Under the pieces are notes generated by a model. That model did no database searches. It saw only the letters and a list, made by a program, of their open reading frames with translations, and was not told the origin of the DNA. Shown here piece after piece: positions 13,916-17,932 of a DNA stretch of 17,932 nucleotides (the first letter of the stretch is position 1; each line of letters opens with the position of its first letter). A program made the position numbers and the translations under genes. This DNA is from an uncultured Clostridia bacterium (lineage in GTDB: Bacteria > Bacillota > Clostridia > Christensenellales > Pumilibacteraceae). The stretch lies in the NCBI GenBank assembly GCA_947589145.1, contig CANQCB010000020.1, positions 1-17,932 of the forward strand, written 5' to 3'.

Positions 13916-16429
13916 ATGGACGTTTGTGAAAAATACGGGACTTGCACCAACGGATTGAGCCGAGAGGAAGCGGAACGCCGAATCGAGTTATACGGTAAAA
14001 ATCAGCTTACGCGCGCCAAGCCGAAGCCCCTTTTGTTGCGCTTTTTCGCGCAATTAAAAGACGCGATGCTTCTCATTCTCATGGCTGCCGCCGTGGTCGG
14101 GCTTGTCCTCGCCTGTCTCGACTTCTCCTTCGGCGCGTTGTTCGAGCCGCTTTTAATATTCTTTATCGTGTTCGTCAATGCCTTTTTATCCGCCTTTCAG
14201 GAACGCAGCGCCGAAAAGTCGCTCGCCGCGCTGGAAAATATGTCGGCGAGCGTGTGTAAGGTGCGGCGCGACGGAGAGGATATTATTATCGACTCCGCGC
14301 TTCTCACCCCCGGCGATCTCGTATTGCTTCACGCGGGGGACGTTATTCCCGCCGATTGCACGCTTATTTCCGCGCACTCCCTTCAAGCCGAGGAGAGTTT
14401 ACTCACGGGCGAAAGCATTCCCGTGCGAAAAACCGAGGGAGATCGCATGTATTCCGGCTGTTCGGTCACTACCGGGCGCGGCGTAGCCGTCGTCGAAAAG
14501 ACGGGCGACAACACCGAGATGGGACGTATCGCGGCATTGCTTAAAAATCATGGCGATAAACTCACGCCGTTGCAGGAAAAACTCAAAAAGTTGTCCGAAC
14601 AGTTGGGAATTATTTCCCTCGTTATCTGCTGCATAATATTCGTTATCGGACTGCTCGGCATTTACGTTTTTCACAACAGCGAATTGACGAACATGACGCT
14701 GTTTATGACGGCGATCGCGCTTGCCGTTTCCGCCTTGCCGGAAGGGCTTCCGACGACCGTAACGCTCGTCCTTTCTTCCGGTACGCGGCGTATGGTCAAA
14801 AACCGCGCCATCGTCAAAAAACTCCCCGCGGTGGAGACTTTGGGCTCGGTGTCCGTCATTTGCACGGATAAGACGGGCACGCTTACGACGGGCAAAATGA
14901 GCGTGACGGAGACTTATTCCCCCGCCTCTGCCGACGTGATCGCGTTCGCCGCCATGTGTACGGACAACGCAGCCGATCCCACCGACGCCGCCATTATCGA
15001 GGCGGATTGCGGGCGTACCCAATTTATGCGACTGTCCGTTGAACCTTTCGACAACGTCAAACGCATGATGAGCGTGCGCGTGAGATACCGCAACCGCGTG
15101 TTGGAAATCGTCAAAGGCGCGTTCGAAAACGTCGCCGCGCTTTGCGGAGACCGTCGAGCCGAGATCAAAGCCGAGGAGATGAGCGAACGGGGTTTGCGCG
15201 TGCTTGCCGTCGGCGTGCGTGAAATCGACTCGCCGATCGATCTGAACTCGGGCATACTGCGTTTTGTCGGGCTTATCGGCATGTCCGATCCCCCGCGACC
15301 CGAAGTTCATGCCGCTATCGACAAATGCAGGCGTGCGGGAATTCGCCCCGTTATGCTGACGGGCGACGGCGCGGGCGCGGCAAAAGCGGTCGCGAGAGAA
15401 CTCGGCATTCCCTGCGAAACGGTACTTACGGGCGGCGAATTGGAAAAGTTATCGGATAAAAAGTTGGCGGAGGTTTTGGCGCGGGTGAGCGTGTTCGCGC
15501 GCGTTACTCCTTCGGATAAGTTGCGCATTGTCAAGACATTTCAATCCATGGGCGAAGTCGTGGGCGTTACGGGCGACGGCGTAAACGACGCGCCCGCGCT
15601 TAAAGTCGCGGATATCGGTTGCGCTATGGGGAGCGGCACGGACGTTGCCAAGATGGAAGCCGACCTTGTCCTTACCGACAATAATTTCTCCACGATCGTC
15701 ACCGCCGTCGAAAACGGGCGCGGCATTTTCGACAATATCCGCAAAGCCGTTGCGTTTCTGCTCGGAACGAATATCGGAGAGGTCATCGCGGTTTTTGCCG
15801 CTATGTGCATAAGTTTCGATTCTCCGCTCCTGTCCATGCAACTGCTTTGGATCAACCTCATTTCCGACTCTTTCCCCGCAATCGCGCTCGGGTCGGAGCG
15901 CACCGAAACGGGAGTTATGGACAGAGCGCCGCTCAAAAAAAGCGAGGGCATTTTCACAAAAGGCATCCTCGTTCGGCTCATTCTCCACGGCATATTATTC
16001 GGCGCGATCTGCCTCACCGCGTTCTACGTCACGCTCGGCGCGACGGGAGATCTCGCTTCCGCACGCACCGCAGCCTTCCTTTCGCTGTCGGCGTCGCAGA
16101 CGTTGCACGCTTATAATATGCGCACGATGAAACCTCTCTTCACCGTGGGCGTGTTCACTAACAAGTTGCTTAATATCGCCACGCTGTCCTCTCTTGCGCT
16201 TATCGCGCTCGTGGTTTTCGTGCCGCCCGTCGCTATGGCGTTCTCGATGACAATGTGCCCGCTTTGGGTGTATCTCATGTGCCTCGGGCTGTCAATATTG
16301 CCGCTTGTAATAGACGAAAGCGTAAAAATCTTCGTATATCTCCGCAAAAAGAACGGAAAATCGAAATCGCAAGCAAATTATCGGGAGTCGTTAATAATGA
16401 AGCCCGCGAACGGGAAAGATATCGGATAA
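13916..16429 (+). CDS. P2-type cation-transporting ATPase, probably Ca2+
   Basis: This 837-residue P-type ATPase exports cations across the plasma membrane. In order: the cation-ATPase N-domain (GLSREEAERRIELYGKNQL), M1-M2, actuator domain with TGES (164-167), M3-M4 with PEGLP (275-279), phosphorylation site DKTGTLT (D318), N-domain with VKGA (K400), TGD, hinge GDGVNDAP (553-560), and six C-terminal helices. Calcium-type ligands are present: E276 in PEGLP, N and E in TNIGEV (M5), and N and D in WINLISDSFP (M6), with Ser in place of the usual Thr. The nucleotide domain is compact (82 residues from D318 to K400) and its GDPTEGAL motif reads ADPTDAAI. The start at 13916 is chosen because an upstream in-frame ATG (13835) lies before a terminator. 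Mn2+ transport is possible. Confidence 0.9.
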   Translation: MDVCEKYGTCTNGLSREEAERRIELYGKNQLTRAKPKPLLLRFFAQLKDAMLLILMAAAVVGLVLACLDFSFGALFEPLLIFFIVFVNAFLSAFQERSAEKSLAALENMSASVCKVRRDGEDIIIDSALLTPGDLVLLHAGDVIPADCTLISAHSLQAEESLLTGESIPVRKTEGDRMYSGCSVTTGRGVAVVEKTGDNTEMGRIAALLKNHGDKLTPLQEKLKKLSEQLGIISLVICCIIFVIGLLGIYVFHNSELTNMTLFMTAIALAVSALPEGLPTTVTLVLSSGTRRMVKNRAIVKKLPAVETLGSVSVICTDKTGTLTTGKMSVTETYSPASADVIAFAAMCTDNAADPTDAAIIEADCGRTQFMRLSVEPFDNVKRMMSVRVRYRNRVLEIVKGAFENVAALCGDRRAEIKAEEMSERGLRVLAVGVREIDSPIDLNSGILRFVGLIGMSDPPRPEVHAAIDKCRRAGIRPVMLTGDGAGAAKAVARELGIPCETVLTGGELEKLSDKKLAEVLARVSVFARVTPSDKLRIVKTFQSMGEVVGVTGDGVNDAPALKVADIGCAMGSGTDVAKMEADLVLTDNNFSTIVTAVENGRGIFDNIRKAVAFLLGTNIGEVIAVFAAMCISFDSPLLSMQLLWINLISDSFPAIALGSERTETGVMDRAPLKKSEGIFTKGILVRLILHGILFGAICLTAFYVTLGATGDLASARTAAFLSLSASQTLHAYNMRTMKPLFTVGVFTNKLLNIATLSSLALIALVVFVPPVAMAFSMTMCPLWVYLMCLGLSILPLVIDESVKIFVYLRKKNGKSKSQANYRESLIMKPANGKDIG

Positions 16430-16467
16430 AGCGGGCACTATGAAAATTCTCCGTTTGCGTTTTCCGA

Positions 16468-16496
16468 AAAAGCGTTTCCTGTGAGGAAACGCTTTT
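16468..16496. terminator. Convergent terminator between the P-type ATPase and parA
   Basis: A perfect 13-bp stem (16468-16480 with 16484-16496) with a GTG loop. The stem ends in TTTT on plus and is followed by further T on minus (TTTTTC), so it serves parA best; on plus the tail is GGGTTATATTATTC, so the ATPase is terminated less well. Confidence 0.85.
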
Positions 16497-16527
16497 GGGT
16501 TATATTATTCGTTTTGTCGGTCGGTTT

Positions 16528-17475
16528 TTAATTTTTGGGCGGAGTTTTGAGCGCCGCTTTCGGTTGCGCCGTTTTGTCGGTCGCAGACGGTGTTTTTGCC
16601 GCCGTACTCGTCGGAGCTTTGGGCTTTGAGGCAGTGTTTGCGGCAGGCTTTTGAGGAGCCACGGCGCGATAGCGGTATTTTGCAAGGTTGGTGAGCGGTT
16701 TTACCTTTATTCCGTCGCGGTGAAGAATTTCAACCGCAAGTTCCATATAGGCAACCGAGCCCTTGGAATTCGGTTCGTATTGAACGACGGGGAGCCCGTG
16801 GCTCGGCGCTTCGCCGAGTCTGACGTTTCTGGGAATGCGCGTTTTGAATACGCTTTTACCGAACCAACGCGATACTTCCGCCGCCACCTGATTGGCAAGA
16901 TTGCTCCTGCTGTCATACATAGTCATGACTACGCCCTCTATTTCAAGCGCGGGATTGAGGTGCTTTTTAACGAGTTTTACCGTGTTCATCAGCTGCCCTA
17001 TACCTTCGAGCGAGAAAAAGTCGCCCGGCATGGGTATGAGTACGGCGTCCGAGGCGGTGAGCGCGTTTACCGAAAAGACGTTGAGCGATGGCGGACAGTC
17101 GATGAATATGTAATCGTAGTCCGAACGAACGGGCGCGAGCGCGGTTCGGAGCACCTTTTCGCGCGCCTCTTCGAGGTTCATAAGATCTACGTCCGCACCG
17201 GCAAACTCCACCGTTGCCGGGAGAACTTCCAAGCCGGGCACCGTCGTTTTACACACGGTTTCTTTGACGGTGGCGTCCCCCATCATTACGTCGTATATCG
17301 TGTATTTCAGCGCGTCTTTGTCTATGCCGAAACCGCTGGTAGTGTTGCCTTGCGGATCTATATCGACCACAAGAACTTTTTGCCCCATGAGCGCGACGAA
17401 TGCGCCGAGGTTTATGCAGGTCGTCGTTTTGCCTACGCCGCCTTTCTGATTGGATATTGAAATAACTCTTGCCAT
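16528..17475 (-). CDS. soj: ParA/Soj chromosome partitioning ATPase with Ala/Pro/Lys-rich tail
   Basis: ParA/Soj is a deviant Walker ATPase that binds DNA and, with ParB, moves or regulates the replication origin. The 315-residue chain has the deviant Walker A KGGVGKTT (11-18), DIDPQGN (switch region), and FIDCPPS (Walker B). It also has the C-terminal RNVRLGEAPSHGLPV block typical of chromosomal Soj. A normal Soj ends at about 255; here a further about 60 residues are rich in A, P, K, T and S. Usually parB follows soj; here the downstream gene is convergent, so no parB partner is next to it. The start is supported by AGAGG upstream and a promoter (TTGACA, 17 nt, TACTAT). The tail may add nonspecific DNA binding, which is speculation. 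Confidence 0.92.
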   Translation of the reverse strand: MARVISISNQKGGVGKTTTCINLGAFVALMGQKVLVVDIDPQGNTTSGFGIDKDALKYTIYDVMMGDATVKETVCKTTVPGLEVLPATVEFAGADVDLMNLEEAREKVLRTALAPVRSDYDYIFIDCPPSLNVFSVNALTASDAVLIPMPGDFFSLEGIGQLMNTVKLVKKHLNPALEIEGVVMTMYDSRSNLANQVAAEVSRWFGKSVFKTRIPRNVRLGEAPSHGLPVVQYEPNSKGSVAYMELAVEILHRDGIKVKPLTNLAKYRYRAVAPQKPAANTASKPKAPTSTAAKTPSATDKTAQPKAALKTPPKN

Positions 17476-17499
17476 ATTGACCTCTTTGATTCACTCTCA

Positions 17500-17528
17500 A
17501 TAGTACCAAAATACCGCAAAAGTGTCAA
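17500..17528 (-). promoter_or_regulatory. Promoter of soj/parA
   Basis: TTGACA (17528-17523), a 17-nt spacer and TACTAT (17505-17500) on the minus strand. The expected start is about 17493, 18 nt before the ATG at 17475, with AGAGG between. Confidence 0.8.
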
Positions 17529-17579
17529 TACCTTGGGCGCACAGTCCGCAAAAATTTTTCGCCGCTCCCCTTTTTCCTC

Positions 17580-17608
17580 TTGACAATCCGCCGCAATAAC
17601 GATATAAT
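17580..17608 (+). promoter_or_regulatory. Consensus promoter of tRNA-Arg
   Basis: TTGACA (17580-17585), a 17-nt spacer and TATAAT (17603-17608) match the consensus fully. The expected start is near 17615, giving a 15-nt 5' extension before the mature tRNA. Confidence 0.88.
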
Positions 17609-17629
17609 ATGCAAGCATATAAGTGATAT

Positions 17630-17706
17630 GCGCCCTTAGCTCAATTGGATAGAGCGTTGGTCTACGGAACCAAAGGTTGGGGATTCGAGCTCCTCAGGGC
17701 GCGCCA
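17630..17706 (+). tRNA. tRNA-Arg (anticodon ACG), CCA encoded
   Basis: The 77-nt gene folds as a full cloverleaf: 7-bp acceptor stem (GCGCCCT with AGGGCGC), D-stem GCTC/GAGC, anticodon stem TTGGT/ACCAA with loop CTACGGA (anticodon ACG), 5-nt variable region, T-stem GGGGA/TCCTC, then G and encoded CCA. It should read CGU, CGC and CGA after deamination of A34 to inosine. The T-stem is unusual: the normally near-invariant G53-C61 pair is A-T, and there is a G-T pair next to the acceptor. It has its own consensus promoter and a terminator. Its 3' end is duplicated 152 bp downstream. Confidence 0.95.
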
Positions 17707-17709
17707 AAA
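17686..17709 (+). repeat. 24-bp direct repeat, copy 1 (tRNA-Arg 3' end), att-like
   Basis: This segment runs from inside the T-loop through the acceptor strand, CCA and four A. It is identical to 17838-17861. Direct repeats of tRNA 3' ends are the usual signature of site-specific integration by tyrosine integrases. Confidence 0.9.
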
Positions 17710-17712
17710 AAT

Positions 17713-17741
17713 ATCCACCCGCTGTGAGGGTGGATTTTTTT
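17713..17741 (+). terminator. Intrinsic terminator of tRNA-Arg
   Basis: ATCCACCC (17713-17720) pairs with GGGTGGAT (17728-17735) across a 7-nt loop, followed by a T-run to 17741. It lies inside the 152-bp module between the two repeat copies. Confidence 0.9.
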
Positions 17742-17763
17742 GTTGTGACCAAGGAGCGAGAAT

Positions 17764-17833
17764 GGGGCGCTCGGAAAACATGCGGGGAGGCGCATGTTTT
17801 CAGCCCCCGGCGTGATAGCGCCCTCTTGGGCGC
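17764..17833. repeat. Cluster of strong inverted repeats between the tRNA-end copies
   Basis: An 11-bp perfect stem (17774-17784 with 17791-17801, 6-nt loop) is enclosed by GGGGC (17764-17768) and GCCCC (17803-17807). It is followed by a perfect 6-bp stem GCGCCC/GGGCGC (17818-17823 with 17828-17833, TCTT loop). No T-run follows them and no coding frame is evident. The layout resembles a palindromic, possibly mobile, non-coding element. Confidence 0.65.
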
Positions 17834-17837
17834 GGTG

Positions 17838-17861
17838 CGAGCTCCTCAGGGCGCGCCAAAA
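17838..17861 (+). repeat. 24-bp direct repeat, copy 2 (tRNA 3'-end duplicate), att-like
   Basis: This is an exact copy of 17686-17709, ending in CCA and AAAA, without the rest of the tRNA. Upstream GCGCCCT (17818-17824) could pair with AGGGCGC (17848-17854), recreating the tRNA acceptor stem as a 41-nt mimic. Confidence 0.88.
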
Positions 17862-17867
17862 GAGTAT

Positions 17868-17908
17868 AATCCGAATTGTTTACTTGTTACGAGTGAATGG
17901 TTCGGATT
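17868..17908 (+). ncRNA. 17-bp RNA-type hairpin after the repeat
   Basis: Bases 17868-17884 pair with 17892-17908 without a break across a 7-nt loop if G-U pairs are allowed (four wobbles). On the minus strand those wobbles become A-C mismatches, so the structure belongs to plus-strand RNA. A mildly T-rich tail (TTTACTTTTTACTT) follows, so it may be a weak terminator or part of a larger RNA running past the window end. Confidence 0.45.
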
Positions 17909-17932
17909 TACTTTTTACTTCAAAGTTCGTTG

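Noticed and set aside
17707..17932. A CRISPR array or coding gene at the right end
   Set aside because: There are only two repeat copies, one of them a tRNA end, with no regular spacing, and no open frame of useful length with start signals.

Overview
The window reads as chromosomal DNA of a Gram-positive, Clostridia-type Bacillota, probably an uncultured anaerobic lineage of moderate GC. The evidence is the gene content: a DUF4364 protein followed by a small TSCPD protein, BirA with the BioY biotin S-component, an AlaR/AlaT-like pair, GreA next to LysS, a short aconitase, and an ABC-F ATPase of a Firmicutes subgroup. No plasmid, phage or transposase gene is visible. The assignment to a class is an inference from family distribution.

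Layout, left to right. Positions 2-313 hold the 3' end of lysA. A biotin operon follows on the minus strand (birA 2058->1123, bioY 1126->395, overlapping in ATGA), with a BirA-box-like operator on its promoter. Next is a plus-strand pair (DUF4364, TSCPD). A long minus-strand run then reads acn, alaR-like, alaT-like, greA, lysS (8971->3216), starting at a good sigma-A promoter. Divergent from acn is a plus-strand trio: a small unknown protein, a two-helix membrane protein and a sirtuin (9087-10489). Two minus-strand genes follow: an ABC-F ATPase (12940->11366) and a four-helix membrane protein (11210->10596), the latter behind a leader that contains an intrinsic terminator. Then come two plus-strand genes, each with its own promoter (a four-helix membrane protein and a P2-type cation ATPase), a convergent ParA/Soj gene, and finally tRNA-Arg(ACG) with a short repeat-bearing module behind it.

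Most gene boundaries carry clear intrinsic terminators, several of them bidirectional, so transcription units can be read with some confidence. Four genes (birA, the 9087 gene, the 13049 gene and the P-type ATPase) have a -10 hexamer ending 6 or 7 nt before the ATG and no Shine-Dalgarno sequence. They are predicted to make leaderless mRNAs, while nearly all other genes have good Shine-Dalgarno sites.

The most unusual region is the right end. The last 24 nt of the tRNA-Arg region (part of the T-arm, acceptor strand, CCA and four A) recur exactly 152 bp downstream. Between the copies lie a terminator and strong hairpins, and a 17-bp RNA-type hairpin follows. This looks like an integration scar or a very small non-coding mobile module in a tRNA 3' end. 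I see no multi-gene defence or secretion system and no CRISPR array.
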